Shown here piece by piece: positions 17,985 to 27,900 of a stretch of DNA of 64,000 nt. Source of the stretch: Cyanobacteria bacterium SBLK (GTDB lineage Bacteria > Cyanobacteriota > Cyanobacteriia > Cyanobacteriales > Spirulinaceae); NCBI GenBank assembly GCA_017746715.1, contig JAGHZQ010000047.1, positions 186,001 to 250,000 on the forward strand. The letters are read 5' to 3'. Position 1 is the first letter of the stretch; each line of letters starts with the position of its first letter. Made by a program: the position numbers and the translations under genes. Under the pieces are notes generated by a model, which worked only from the letters and a program-made list of their open reading frames with translations, did no database searches and was not told the DNA's origin.

Positions 17985-18586
17985 TCCCGATTCTCTTCCT
18001 TCAACACCGAAGGAAGAGAATCGATAATTTCTTCGACAATTTCACCAGGGGTTTGTTGGCAATTGGCGATCGCAATGCGAAGATCGGCTTGAGCGTAAAC
18101 GGAACGGCGTTCTGCTAATAATGTTGATATTTTCTCAAATAAGTCTCCCTCTTGAAGCAAAGGCCGAGATCGATCCTCGCCCAAGCGTTCGAGCAAAACG
18201 CCTGCGGGAGCATCGAGCCACACGATCAAACCATGGCGCAGGTATCCCCAATTTTTGGGTTTGAGGACGATCCCGCCACCCGTGGCAATCGTACTTCGGG
18301 TATAAGCGCAAACTTGCTCTAAAACTTTGGATTCTAATTCCCGAAAATAGGTTTCTCCTTCGGTTCTAAAAATACTATCGATTGCCATTCCGGCAACTCC
18401 CTCAATTAACTTGTCCGTGTCGAAAAAACGATAGTTCAATCTGTGGGCGAGTAATTGTCCGACTGTTGTTTTTCCCGTTCCCATCATGCCGATGAGAAAG
18501 ACGCTCATTCCCTGTAGCAAATGACTTAAACTCCTCAATGGTTCTTCTTTATCGCACATACTAACGGATCGATATGCCATTTTCAT
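17981..18586 (-). CDS. aroK: Shikimate kinase
   Basis: The enzyme phosphorylates shikimate at O3 in the chorismate pathway. The P-loop is GMMGTGKTT (K39), followed by the substrate-binding DTD (FFDTDKLIE), ATGGGIVL and the lid arginine segment RSRPLL. The catalytic fold begins near residue 27, so the true start is uncertain: ATG at 18586 gives 201 residues, while ATG at 18559 would give 192. Neither has a strong Shine-Dalgarno. A long hairpin lies 44-86 bases upstream. Confidence 0.93.
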   Translation of the reverse strand: MKMAYRSVSMCDKEEPLRSLSHLLQGMSVFLIGMMGTGKTTVGQLLAHRLNYRFFDTDKLIEGVAGMAIDSIFRTEGETYFRELESKVLEQVCAYTRSTIATGGGIVLKPKNWGYLRHGLIVWLDAPAGVLLERLGEDRSRPLLQEGDLFEKISTLLAERRSVYAQADLRIAIANCQQTPGEIVEEIIDSLPSVLKEENRD

Positions 18587-19147
18587 CCCCGCAGGGGAAT
18601 TGGCAGGTCAATTGCAACAATGCCTGAAAGTCCTTGGTTTTTCCTTGGCAATCGCAACAAAAAACCAAGGACAATTCTTAAATCTTTCGGAAATCCAGTG
18701 AAAATGTTCTCTTTGTGACGGCAATTCATCCCCCATTCGCGAAACATAAAGGAGATTAACTGGGGGTTGGCAATCCGGGCATCTCTTGGAGAACGCCTAA
18801 TGATTGCGCTATAGTAAGTATTCAGAGTCCCTAAGAGGGATATCGAACAGAAACAAAGTTTGGCCCGAGCGATCGTCTAAACTCTATTGCCCTCAAAGAT
18901 TTCTTTTGAGAAAATAAAAATATAAGGAGGAAACGCAAGAAGAAAGTAAAAAAGGGAAGATAAGGACGAGCGCTTGGGAAAGAGCATGCGGTTGAAGAGT
19001 CAATCGCAAACAAGATGGCAAACGAAGTTTCACAAAGTGCAGAATCTTTCTCAAAGATCGTGCTAGACTCGAGTTTGCTTTCCCCAATCGCAAGGGAATC
19101 TCTACAACCAAATAAAAACACCGTACCCAATATCTTAAAGTAATGTT
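18587..19147. other. Long intergenic region before the receiver-kinase pair
   Basis: Besides the hairpin at 18630-18672, no convincing gene is seen; a 99-residue minus-strand reading frame here lacks family features and a Shine-Dalgarno. A possible promoter for the downstream pair is TTGGAG (18786-18791) and TATAGT (18810-18815), 18 bases apart, which would leave a leader of over 300 bases. Confidence 0.4.
18630..18672. other. Long perfect hairpin upstream of aroK
   Basis: GTCCTTGGTTTTT (18630-18642) pairs over all 13 bases with AAAAACCAAGGAC (18660-18672), leaving a 17-base loop that itself contains CCTTGG. It could end transcripts coming from either side or fold in the aroK leader; the sequence does not decide. 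Confidence 0.65.
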
Positions 19148-20419
19148 ATGACTGCCAAAATCTTAGTTGTTGATGACGAACCCTTATTAGAATACGTCAT
19201 CCAGCAAAAATTTAGGCAAAAAATTCGTGCAAAGGAATTTAAATTCATTTTTGCCAATAATGGCAAGCAAGCACTCGAAAAAATTGCAGCCGACCCTTCT
19301 ATCGATTTGGTACTGACGGATATTAATATGCCAGAGATGGATGGGTTGACCTTATTGGAGAAACTCGCTGAAGCCGATCGCACCCTTAAAGCCGTTGTTG
19401 TTTCTGCTTATGGGGATTTAAGCAACATCAGAACGGCAATGAATAGAGGTGCATTTGATTTTCTCACAAAGCCGATAGATTTTCGAGATATGGAAATTAC
19501 CATTCAAAGAACATTAGAAGTTGTCAAGCAAACGCGAGAAGATTTGGCTAAACTACAACAGGCACAAACTCAACTCATTCAAAATGAAAAAATGGCCAGT
19601 ATCGGTCAACTGATTGCCGGCATTGCTCACGAAATCAATAATCCTGTCAGTTTTATTTCTGGCAATCTCGACCATGCGAAGAATTATTTTAAAGATTTAC
19701 TCCATATTATCAATCTTTACCAAAAATATTGCCAAGACAATCTAGAAGAAATTGAAGAAGAAATTGAAGCGGTAGATCTGCCTTTTATTTTAGAAGATTT
19801 ACCGCAAATGCTCGACTCAATGACCGAAGGCACCGAGCGCATTCGCAGTCTCAGTCGTTCGATGAGAACATTTTCGCGCTCGGATAGCGCCAATCGCGTT
19901 TCTTTTAACCTGCATGCAGGCATTGATAGCACCCTGATTATTTTACGGCATCGACTGAAAGCCAATGAGAATCGTCCGGAAATTCAAATTATTCGCGAGT
20001 ACGGAGAACTACCGGATGTTTTGTGTTATCCGGGTCCCCTCAATCAAGTATTCATGAACATTATCGCCAATGCGATCGATGCTTTAGATGAATTCAGTCT
20101 TGTCTCAAATAACGAAGAAACAGAAAATTATCAGAACAATTACCCCTATCAAATTCAGATTAGCACTTCAATATGTTCTAATAGCATCGACGAGCAAGAA
20201 AAAATAGTCATTCGCATTGCCGATAACGGTCCTGGCATGACAGAAGAAATTCAAAACCAGATATTCGAGCATTTGTTTACGACAAAACCTGTCGGTCAGG
20301 GAACTGGATTGGGTTTATCGATTTCCCGCCAAATCGTTGTTGAAAAACATGGGGGAAACCTTGAGTGTATTTCATCGCCAGATAAAGGAACGGAGTTTAT
20401 TATTGAAATTCCCTTATGA
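19148..20419 (+). CDS. Receiver-histidine kinase (REC-HisKA-HATPase)
   Basis: The 423-residue soluble protein begins with a receiver domain: acidic pair D9/D10 in VVDDE, phospho-acceptor D58 in LTDINMPEMDG, and K108 in LTKP. A coiled-coil linker leads to the H-box GIAHEINNPVSFI with H161. The ATPase part has an N-box (FMNIIANAIDAL), G1 (ADNGPGM) and G2 (GTGLGLS). No membrane segment is present, so it probably takes phosphate or a conformational signal at its own receiver from another kinase. Its last four bases overlap the next gene's start, giving translational coupling, and the two receivers are close paralogues. Confidence 0.93.
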   Translation: MTAKILVVDDEPLLEYVIQQKFRQKIRAKEFKFIFANNGKQALEKIAADPSIDLVLTDINMPEMDGLTLLEKLAEADRTLKAVVVSAYGDLSNIRTAMNRGAFDFLTKPIDFRDMEITIQRTLEVVKQTREDLAKLQQAQTQLIQNEKMASIGQLIAGIAHEINNPVSFISGNLDHAKNYFKDLLHIINLYQKYCQDNLEEIEEEIEAVDLPFILEDLPQMLDSMTEGTERIRSLSRSMRTFSRSDSANRVSFNLHAGIDSTLIILRHRLKANENRPEIQIIREYGELPDVLCYPGPLNQVFMNIIANAIDALDEFSLVSNNEETENYQNNYPYQIQISTSICSNSIDEQEKIVIRIADNGPGMTEEIQNQIFEHLFTTKPVGQGTGLGLSISRQIVVEKHGGNLECISSPDKGTEFIIEIPL

Positions 20420-22188
20420 CACTTAAGAATATTCCAGCCAATAATAATGCAAACAAACCGTCAGCAAAAATTCTTGTTGTTGATGATGAGCAGTTGCTTC
20501 AATATATTATCCAGCAACGATTTCGACATCAAATCCGTGCGAAGGAATATATCTTTGATTATGCACCGAATGGCGTTATTGCAATCGAGAAATTGCAAAC
20601 TGATGGGACGTTCGATATGGTCTTGACAGATATTAATATGCCGGAAATGGATGGACTAACCTTGCTCAATAAGATCATGGAGATAGATCTTACCCTTAAA
20701 GCGGTGGTCATGTCTGCTTATGGAGATATGGAAAATATTAGAACGGCAATGAATCGAGGTGCATTTGACTTTTTAATTAAACCTATCGATCTTGACGATC
20801 TAGAAATTACGATTACTAAAACTCTCGCCTTTATCGAACAAACTCGAGCTCGACAACAAGAATTAGATACCGCTCGAGAGCGGCTCAAACATCAAGCCTT
20901 TTACGATTCATTAACAGGATTGCCCAATCAAATTTTATTTCTCGATCGCATTCGTCAATGTCTTTCTCGAGAACAAAAATTTGCGATTCTCTCGTTGGAT
21001 GTCGAACGCTATCGCTTAATTAAATCGAGTTTGGGACGGACGATCGGGGAACAATTATTAGTTGAAATGGTGGAGCGAGTGCGTCATTGCATGCCTTCCA
21101 ATGCCACTCTTGCCCGCACGGGAAGCGATGAGTTTGCAATCTTACTAGATCGCGTTTGTAATGAGAAAGATATTCATCTCATTGCGGAATCCATTCATCA
21201 ATCTCTCTCGACACCTTTTGCCATTGAGGGAGAAATTGTTTCTTCAACAACGCGTATTGGGATTGCGTCGAGCGATGCAGACTGCGAACAAGCCGAAGAC
21301 TATTTACAAGCAGCAGATACGGCAATGGAATCGGCGAAAAAAAAAGGAATGGGATCGACGGCATTTTTCGATCGCCAAATGCACTCTGTCGCGATTAAGC
21401 AATTACAATTAGAGGCAGATCTCGCCCGGGCAATTTCTTCTGACGAACTCATCCTGCACTATCAACCCATCGTTTCTTTAGCCTCTGAAAAAATTGTGGG
21501 ATTTGAAGCCTTGGTACGGTGGCAGCATCCAATACGCGGTTTAATTCTTCCAGGAGAATTTATTTCTGTCGCGGAAAAAACAGGTTTGATCGTTCCCTTG
21601 GGAAAATGGGTGTTAGCCCGAGCGATTCGACATTTGAGTCGTTGGCGATCGCAATTCCCGCATTTTTCCGATTTAACAGTGAGCGTTAATGTTTCGGGCT
21701 TGCAACTGTTTACACCAGATTTTGTGGAAATTTTAGAAAACCTCTTACAACAAGATAATGTCCAAGGAGATATTTTAAAGTTAGAAATTACAGAAAGTGT
21801 ATTAATTGATAATGCTGAAGCCGCAAAAATGGTTTTTCAGCAACTCAAACAACAGAATATTCAACTCTGTTTGGATGATTTTGGCACGGGATATTCTTCT
21901 TTAGCTTATTTGCACAATTTGCCCATTGACATGCTTAAAATCGATCGCTCTTTTATTAATTCGATGTTAGCTTCCCAGAGAAATTTAAGATTGGTCAATG
22001 CCATTTTAAACCTAACGGAGAGTTTGGGTTTGCAAGCCGTCGCAGAAGGGGTGGAAACCTCCGAACAAGTGCAAAAGCTACGAGAGTTAAACTGCCAATT
22101 TGCTCAAGGGTATTTCTTCGATCGAGCCCTTCCTTCCCACGAGATTTTGCCCCTCTTGGAACGAGAAGCGATGGTAATTGAGAATTAA
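20416..22188 (+). CDS. Receiver-GGDEF-EAL protein, probably a cyclic-di-GMP phosphodiesterase
   Basis: The 590 residues hold a receiver (D72 in LTDINMPEMDG), a GGDEF domain at about 160-325 and an EAL domain at about 335-585. The GGDEF signature is changed to GSDEF (236-240), which may weaken or abolish cyclase activity. The EAL part looks intact: E363-A-L in FEALVRWQHP, ITESVLIDN, LDDFGTGYSSL and the lysine in LKIDRSFI. The likely net activity is hydrolysis of c-di-GMP controlled by phosphorylation. The ATGA overlap and shared receiver type with the upstream kinase suggest one signalling unit. Confidence 0.92.
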   Translation: MTLKNIPANNNANKPSAKILVVDDEQLLQYIIQQRFRHQIRAKEYIFDYAPNGVIAIEKLQTDGTFDMVLTDINMPEMDGLTLLNKIMEIDLTLKAVVMSAYGDMENIRTAMNRGAFDFLIKPIDLDDLEITITKTLAFIEQTRARQQELDTARERLKHQAFYDSLTGLPNQILFLDRIRQCLSREQKFAILSLDVERYRLIKSSLGRTIGEQLLVEMVERVRHCMPSNATLARTGSDEFAILLDRVCNEKDIHLIAESIHQSLSTPFAIEGEIVSSTTRIGIASSDADCEQAEDYLQAADTAMESAKKKGMGSTAFFDRQMHSVAIKQLQLEADLARAISSDELILHYQPIVSLASEKIVGFEALVRWQHPIRGLILPGEFISVAEKTGLIVPLGKWVLARAIRHLSRWRSQFPHFSDLTVSVNVSGLQLFTPDFVEILENLLQQDNVQGDILKLEITESVLIDNAEAAKMVFQQLKQQNIQLCLDDFGTGYSSLAYLHNLPIDMLKIDRSFINSMLASQRNLRLVNAILNLTESLGLQAVAEGVETSEQVQKLRELNCQFAQGYFFDRALPSHEILPLLEREAMVIEN

Positions 22189-22204
22189 GAATTAAGAACC
22201 GAAT

Positions 22205-25200
22205 CTACCATGGGGAACCAATCATGGTGAAACCCGACCAATAATAGGGATGCGTGAATGCGCGATCGTTTAAATTTGCGAGTTCGGGTGGTAGAGCGAC
22301 TCGTTCGAAAGGACTGACTAACTCGCTACTTTCTTTGTTATCCGATATTCTGTTTTCTTTTTCCAAGCGGACTTCCCCTTGAATGAGAGCAATTTGTGCT
22401 TGTCGCAGAGCTTGGGCTTTGGTCGGTTTTTGTCGCAACTGACGATAGAACTCTGTCATTAATGCGAGAGTTCCCGCATCATTAGCATACCAAAGGCTGG
22501 CGACTGCCGAACTCACTCCTGACTGTACCGTTAGTCCGGCAAAGCCATATTCGGCATTTGTATCTCCAAACGCCGTGCGACAAGCACTCAATACTAATAA
22601 CTCAATATTTTTCTCTCCCCAATTCAACCTTCTCATGTCGTCTAAAGTGAGAGAGCGATCCCAGAGTTGAATGTAAGATTCGGCTGGCGTACCGGGTTGA
22701 AACTGTCCGTGGGTAGCCAGATGAACGATTTGCGCCTGTTGGCGTTGAGGTTCTTGTTGCAGGGTATCGAAGGTAAAGGTTTCGTTGAGAAAGGTTTCTG
22801 GAGCATTAAATTTTCGAGCGATGGTATTGACTTCCACGGGAACTGCCGGCAAAGCCTCATCATTTATAAATTCAGACATTCCCATCGCCACCACCGAACT
22901 ATTGCGAACGTCAACGTAATGGGGTGCTACGAAATGCAGGCTGGGAATGAGAGAAATCGCGTACTTTTCAATTAAAAACCGATCGCCATCGTGCAAGGTT
23001 GCCAGAGGTAGCGTTCGCAAGCCATCATCGAGAACGAAGGTGACAGTTTGAATGCCAAAACGCTGTAAGTCCTTTTCTGCCGGAGAAATGAGCCATTTGT
23101 ACAATTGCTGGGCGGGGGTGCGATAGCGAGTATTGCGACGATGGAGGGGATGAGCAATCGCATTTTGTAAATTTCGGACTTCTGTCAAGAGAATTTCCCG
23201 GGGAACTTCGGGCAGGCGGTAATGAATGGGTTCTCCAGTGGGGGGAACGAGAAGGATTTCGAGGCGATCTCGATGAGAAAAAAGATAGATCGTAGCAGTG
23301 GTTTCTCCAGTTTCTTCGCTCATGCGACGGAGCGTCGATTGCAATTCTCGCCGAGAAGGGGCAGATATGGCTTTATCTCGGCCAAAATAGTCTAAAAAGC
23401 CGTGGGAGTGGTAGGAATCCAAAGCAGCGATCGCGCTGTCAATTTCGCCGCGATCGAGTAAATGATTGATTTGTTGGCGGGTTAGCGCAACATTTTCCGT
23501 TTGGAGATCGAGAATGTTTGACACCATTGGACCGGGGGCTTGTCCGTAAATAGGGGTCAGATTGGGTAAAGTCACAAGGGCAGCACTCGAAGAAGCAGGA
23601 CTGGCGATTGAAGTGGTCGGAGAAATTGAAGTGGTCGGAGAAATTGAAGTGGGGAGAGAAGTCGGGGAAGAAGTAGAGGTTGAGGGAGAAGTGGTGCTTG
23701 GGGAAGGAACTGTAAGAACTGGCTCGATAACGGATTCAATATTGCTAATGCCCGAAGTTCCCGTTGCCGTCCCTCCTGTCAGATCGACTGTAACAGAACT
23801 GCCGTAAGCTGAGTAATCGAGGGTATCGCCAACACTGTGAGCGCCTCCATCAAGGCTGCCATTAAAATTCACCCCACTGGCAAAGGCAAAGGTATCGTCG
23901 CTACTGCCTCCGATTAGGGTGGCAACATTGCTAAAAGTCAAACCATTGGGGAGGTCGAGATTGCCGCTATTGCCGCCCGTCAAATTCCAAGTATTGGTTC
24001 GATTGGGTCCGACGAGATTTCCCGCACCAACAATCTGGGTGGATTGGGTTAAGCTACTGGCATCGCCAATCGTTATCGTTCCCGTTCCATCCGCGCGACC
24101 GAACGTTACCGAACTAAAACCATTTTGCAGAGTTGTGAGTTCGGCAGTTGTCAGATCGATATCGGCACTCGTTCCCGTTGCCCCTAGATTGATGCCTTGG
24201 GTGGCTGTTGCGGGGGCGATCGTCAGTTGTCCCGTGCCGCTAACACTGGTGGGGTTGTCAATTTCGCCGGCCCTTAACGTCAGATCTCCGGCGTTAATCG
24301 TAACATTGGTCAAGTCGAGAAGATTATTGCCCGTATCGATAGCAACAGTATTATTGCTTGCATTCAACGTTAAGTTATTGCCATTGACATCGAGACTATC
24401 TGCGGACAGATTCACAGAACCATTGGTGGAGGTTATGGCAACATTTTGCTGAAGAAAAATATCTGCCCCAGTACCGCTATTAACATCGATATTGCCCGTT
24501 GTCGTGTCGAGATTTCCCCAAAGTTCGACTCGTTGAAAACCGGAAGGATTAGTTCTCGTTAGGGTCAGATTGCCACTGCCCGTATCGATCGCTCCAACAG
24601 ATATAAATGCAGCTTCAATCGTTAAATCCGCGCCATTGGTCGTGATGGAGTCATTGAGTGAATCAAAAACGAAGAAGTTGCCCGTACCGTTACCATCTGC
24701 ATCGGCTTTAAAGGTAATGGAAGTTGCCGTGGTAAAATTCAGGCTGACCCCCGTAGAGATCGTAATAGCGTCTGTCGCCTCCAGTAGAATCGTTCCGCTC
24801 AAACCCTCTAAAGCAGCTTGGGAGATTGTATAGGTTGATGCGCCGCCATCTCCAGAAAGAATCTGATTATCTGCGGTAATTTGGGCATCGTCAGTCCCCC
24901 CTGCTGCAACAATACTAATATTTTGCGGGTCGAGGAAGATCGATCCTTCTTTGCCTTGTTCGGCACTGACATCAACATCGCCGCGAAAGTAGAGCTTCTG
25001 TTTGCCCGAGGTTTCCACAAAACCGCCATCGCCGCTTTCGCTTCCTCCTCTCGCCCTAATGCTGCCATAAAATCCCGTCGTCTCGTCTGCCCAAAGAATG
25101 ACGCGCCCTCCCTCTCCATGAGAGAGGGCATCGGCAGCAATTGCCGTTCCTTCATTAATCAGCGTTATCTTGGCATTGGGAATGTCTCCCTCTCCCCGAT

Positions 25201-26191
25201 AATCCCCCCCGATACGCACGTTCCCCCCGCCATTCCTTCCCGAAGCATCGATTTCTGCATCCAAGACGCCTACTCGTTCTCCCAATATTTCCACATTGCC
25301 GCCGATATTTCCCCCCACATCGATTTTCCCCGAGACAATCGCCACACCCGCTTCTTGAGGAATCGTCGTTTCTCCCAGTCTCGCGATACCGTCATCCCGG
25401 ACGCTCAATCCCGTTTCTTCTCCTGTCAGTAACTCCGGTAATTGCAAAACATCAAAGGAAACGACTTGTCCCGATTCATCTCGCGGCGGCAGAATTTCCA
25501 AACTCAATAGATGTCCTTCGCGAGCGATGCGCACGCGATCGCTACCGGGGATGGCGGCAATAGTGATATTGCCTTCAGGAGCGCTCAATTGCCCGGTATT
25601 GATGATGCTTCCCGCCAATAAGGTCAGATTTTCGCCTCGGGCGACCTCTAAATTTCCGGCATTGATAATGGCAGTCCCTTCGCGATCGAAGGCAAACTCG
25701 GAGGGCGTTCCGCTTAAGGTTTGATAATTATTATCCCCAAACGCATTAAACCAGCCTCCCTCAAAACCGATCCCCGTTGCCGTCGTTGCGAAAAAATCCC
25801 CCGGAACATTTAAACTGGCCTGCAATCCAAAGACAATCCCCGCCGGATTCATTAAATAAAGATGAGAATGACCGCCACTCACTTGCAACAAGCCATTAAT
25901 CACAGAAGGATTGCCCCCCATCACTCGGGCGAGAATATTTTCGATATGAGGTTGCGAGAGAAAATGAGCGATTTCCCCGGAACCCAAGCCAAATTCTTGA
26001 AAACTATGAAATAAATTATTTCCAGCCTGCGTTCCTCCCTGAATGAAATAAGTATTACTCCCATAATTAACATTCGTACCCGTACCATCAGATGCAGATT
26101 GAATGGGGTTAGCCCGAACCTCGATCGGGTTCAAACTGCTGCATCCTAAAATGATAGCGAGAGAAAACACAAGGGAATTGCGGTTGCCCAT
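22205..26191 (-). CDS. Haemagglutinin-type exoprotein fused to a CHAT domain
   Basis: The 1328-residue product has a signal peptide (residues 1-27), then a two-partner-secretion TPS/haemagglutination domain at about 30-160 with the motif NPAGIVFG. A repetitive beta-helix-like region follows, then a Ser/Thr/Pro linker at about 815-875 and a C-terminal CHAT domain. The CHAT dyad is H1161 (VHLATHGQF) and C1204 (VLSACRTAFG), with the terminal HPYYWSGF shared with the TPR-CHAT protein. The layout predicts export and display of a peptidase-like domain at the cell surface. No TpsB/FhaC-type transporter gene is in the window, so secretion would rely on one encoded elsewhere. Similar fusions occur in cyanobacteria; the target is unknown. 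Confidence 0.9.
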   Translation of the reverse strand: MGNRNSLVFSLAIILGCSSLNPIEVRANPIQSASDGTGTNVNYGSNTYFIQGGTQAGNNLFHSFQEFGLGSGEIAHFLSQPHIENILARVMGGNPSVINGLLQVSGGHSHLYLMNPAGIVFGLQASLNVPGDFFATTATGIGFEGGWFNAFGDNNYQTLSGTPSEFAFDREGTAIINAGNLEVARGENLTLLAGSIINTGQLSAPEGNITIAAIPGSDRVRIAREGHLLSLEILPPRDESGQVVSFDVLQLPELLTGEETGLSVRDDGIARLGETTIPQEAGVAIVSGKIDVGGNIGGNVEILGERVGVLDAEIDASGRNGGGNVRIGGDYRGEGDIPNAKITLINEGTAIAADALSHGEGGRVILWADETTGFYGSIRARGGSESGDGGFVETSGKQKLYFRGDVDVSAEQGKEGSIFLDPQNISIVAAGGTDDAQITADNQILSGDGGASTYTISQAALEGLSGTILLEATDAITISTGVSLNFTTATSITFKADADGNGTGNFFVFDSLNDSITTNGADLTIEAAFISVGAIDTGSGNLTLTRTNPSGFQRVELWGNLDTTTGNIDVNSGTGADIFLQQNVAITSTNGSVNLSADSLDVNGNNLTLNASNNTVAIDTGNNLLDLTNVTINAGDLTLRAGEIDNPTSVSGTGQLTIAPATATQGINLGATGTSADIDLTTAELTTLQNGFSSVTFGRADGTGTITIGDASSLTQSTQIVGAGNLVGPNRTNTWNLTGGNSGNLDLPNGLTFSNVATLIGGSSDDTFAFASGVNFNGSLDGGAHSVGDTLDYSAYGSSVTVDLTGGTATGTSGISNIESVIEPVLTVPSPSTTSPSTSTSSPTSLPTSISPTTSISPTTSIASPASSSAALVTLPNLTPIYGQAPGPMVSNILDLQTENVALTRQQINHLLDRGEIDSAIAALDSYHSHGFLDYFGRDKAISAPSRRELQSTLRRMSEETGETTATIYLFSHRDRLEILLVPPTGEPIHYRLPEVPREILLTEVRNLQNAIAHPLHRRNTRYRTPAQQLYKWLISPAEKDLQRFGIQTVTFVLDDGLRTLPLATLHDGDRFLIEKYAISLIPSLHFVAPHYVDVRNSSVVAMGMSEFINDEALPAVPVEVNTIARKFNAPETFLNETFTFDTLQQEPQRQQAQIVHLATHGQFQPGTPAESYIQLWDRSLTLDDMRRLNWGEKNIELLVLSACRTAFGDTNAEYGFAGLTVQSGVSSAVASLWYANDAGTLALMTEFYRQLRQKPTKAQALRQAQIALIQGEVRLEKENRISDNKESSELVSPFERVALPPELANLNDRAFTHPYYWSGFTMIGSPW

Positions 26192-26472
26192 GAGCGTAGT
26201 TTTATCTTCGAGTCAAGAGCCAATTTTATTTTAACCGTTCAAGATTTTTTGTTCCTAAAAAATATTCTGTCGTCGTTGATAATTAACAATGGCTCGGAAT
26301 TAGCGCGCGCGAGTCCGGGAGGACGGGATACCGCAAGGCGATCGCTCGAAAATAACTCGACCCGAGTCAATAAGGCAGTTTGCGACGATCGCAAAAATCG
26401 GTAACAATAACAAATTGTTGATTTCGCAGCTGTAGGGGGGTATTGGGATTCCCCGAAGCAAATCATGATTAT

Positions 26473-27324
26473 ATGGGCGCAGTTACACTCAAAAATGTTT
26501 CTAAAATCTACAACAACATTCCCGTTGTGGACGATCTTTCCTTTGAGATTAAATCCGGGGAAATGTTTGGATTGTTGGGTCCCAATGGAGCGGGAAAATC
26601 TACCACCATTCGCATGACTATTGCCCTAACCCGAGCCACGGACGGAGAAATTATCGTTGCCGGTTACAACGTCCGCCAACGGCCGGATCTGGTTCGCCGT
26701 AGCATTGGCGTAGTCTTGCAGCAAACCAGCGTCGATGCAGACCTGACCGTGTGGGAAAATCTGGAATTTCACGGACGAATGCACCACATTCCAGTCCGCG
26801 ATCGCCAGCAGCGCATCGATCGCGGACTGGAATACGTGGAACTGGGCGATCGCCGCAAAGATCTCGTCAAAACTCTCTCTGGGGGCATGAAACGCCGCCT
26901 GCAAATTGCCCGCGCCCTCCTCCACGACCCCCAAATTCTCTTTTTAGACGAACCCACAGTCGGACTCGATCCCCAAAACCGCCGTCGCCTTTGGGAAATT
27001 ATTCGCGATTTAAACCGCCAAGGCATGACGGTGCTACTCACCAGTCATTACATGGAAGAGGTCGAATTTTTATGCGATCGTATCGGCATTATGGACGGCG
27101 GCAAATTAATCGAACTGGGAACCCTTGCAGAATTGAAAAACAAATACGGCGAAGGACTGGCGATCGAACAACAGGGCGATCGCCTCGAATCGAAATTTTT
27201 CCCCACCCTAGAAACTGCCAACACCTACCTCGAATCCCTCCCCAATAAAATCGGCATTACCATCCGAGAATCAAACCTAGAAGATATCTTTGTTAAACTA
27301 ACCGGACGCGATCTAGACGAATGA
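26473..27324 (+). CDS. ABC transporter ATP-binding protein (ABC-2/DrrA type)
   Basis: The 283-residue subunit has Walker A GPNGAGKST, signature LSGGMKRRLQIARAL, Walker B ILFLDEPTVGLD and the switch histidine in LTSHYMEE. Such ATPases drive ABC-2 membrane subunits that export drugs, polysaccharides or lipids. ATG at 26473 is preferred; the frame also opens at a TTG (26443), which would add ten unlikely residues. No permease lies beside it. An ABC-2 permease and a GldG-like protein at 42292-44817 lack an ATPase, so they could be its partner; this is only inference. Confidence 0.92.
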   Translation: MGAVTLKNVSKIYNNIPVVDDLSFEIKSGEMFGLLGPNGAGKSTTIRMTIALTRATDGEIIVAGYNVRQRPDLVRRSIGVVLQQTSVDADLTVWENLEFHGRMHHIPVRDRQQRIDRGLEYVELGDRRKDLVKTLSGGMKRRLQIARALLHDPQILFLDEPTVGLDPQNRRRLWEIIRDLNRQGMTVLLTSHYMEEVEFLCDRIGIMDGGKLIELGTLAELKNKYGEGLAIEQQGDRLESKFFPTLETANTYLESLPNKIGITIRESNLEDIFVKLTGRDLDE

Positions 27325-27353
27325 AGCATGAAGAACGAATTGCCCCTTCTCCA

Positions 27354-27388
27354 TTGATAACCGTTCATTGATAATTGTTCATTGATAA
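27354..27388. repeat. Heptamer array running into the scpB start codon
   Basis: Five 7-bp units in register: TTGATAA, CCGTTCA, TTGATAA, TTGTTCA, TTGATAA. The last A is the first base of the scpB ATG. The same TTGATAR word occurs before trmFO and before the gene at 55337. Confidence 0.75.
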
Positions 27389-27900
27389 TGCGTTTGGCTA
27401 CACAAATTGAAGCAATTTTATATTTGAAAGGGCAACCCATGGCCTTGGCAGCGATCGCGGAATGCGCGGGAATCTCTCGCAAAGCTGCTAAAGAAGCCCT
27501 CTTAGAACTGATGGATGACTATGCCCACCGCGATAGTGCCTTAGAAATTGCCAACACTCCAAGCGGTTACAGCTTGCAGTTGCGACAAACGTTTCAAGAG
27601 CTCATTCAAAACCTCGTTCCAGCCGAATTGGGGACGGGGGCATTGCGAACTCTTGCCGCCATCGCCCTCAAATCTCCCATCTTGCAAACCGAACTCATCG
27701 AACTGCGAGGAAGTAGCGCTTATCAACAAGTGCAAGAGTTAGTACAGTTGGGCTTTGTTCGCAAGCGCCGTCAAGCAGAAGGACGTTCTTTTTGGTTGGA
27801 AGTCACCGCCCGATTTCATCAATATTTTGAAGTTGACGAACTTTCACAAATCTTGACACAAGTTAATGCGGGAGAGGAAAACGACGATTCGGAAGCATGA
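27388..27900 (+). CDS. scpB: Segregation and condensation protein B
   Basis: ScpB is a winged-helix partner of ScpA in the SMC complex that compacts and separates chromosomes. The 170-residue protein starts MRLATQIEAILYLKGQPMAL and has the family sequence GALRTLAAIALKSPILQTEL and the second winged helix ending in the LVQLGFVRKRRQ region. ATG at 27388 is preferred to an upstream TTG at 27382 because family proteins begin at this point. scpA and smc are not in the window. The start codon directly abuts a heptamer array and no Shine-Dalgarno is seen. Confidence 0.93.
   Translation: MRLATQIEAILYLKGQPMALAAIAECAGISRKAAKEALLELMDDYAHRDSALEIANTPSGYSLQLRQTFQELIQNLVPAELGTGALRTLAAIALKSPILQTELIELRGSSAYQQVQELVQLGFVRKRRQAEGRSFWLEVTARFHQYFEVDELSQILTQVNAGEENDDSEA

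Noticed and set aside
18831..19130. 99-residue minus-strand reading frame before the receiver-kinase gene
   Set aside because: Low-complexity aromatic sequence with no recognisable domain; it lies in the probable leader and promoter region.
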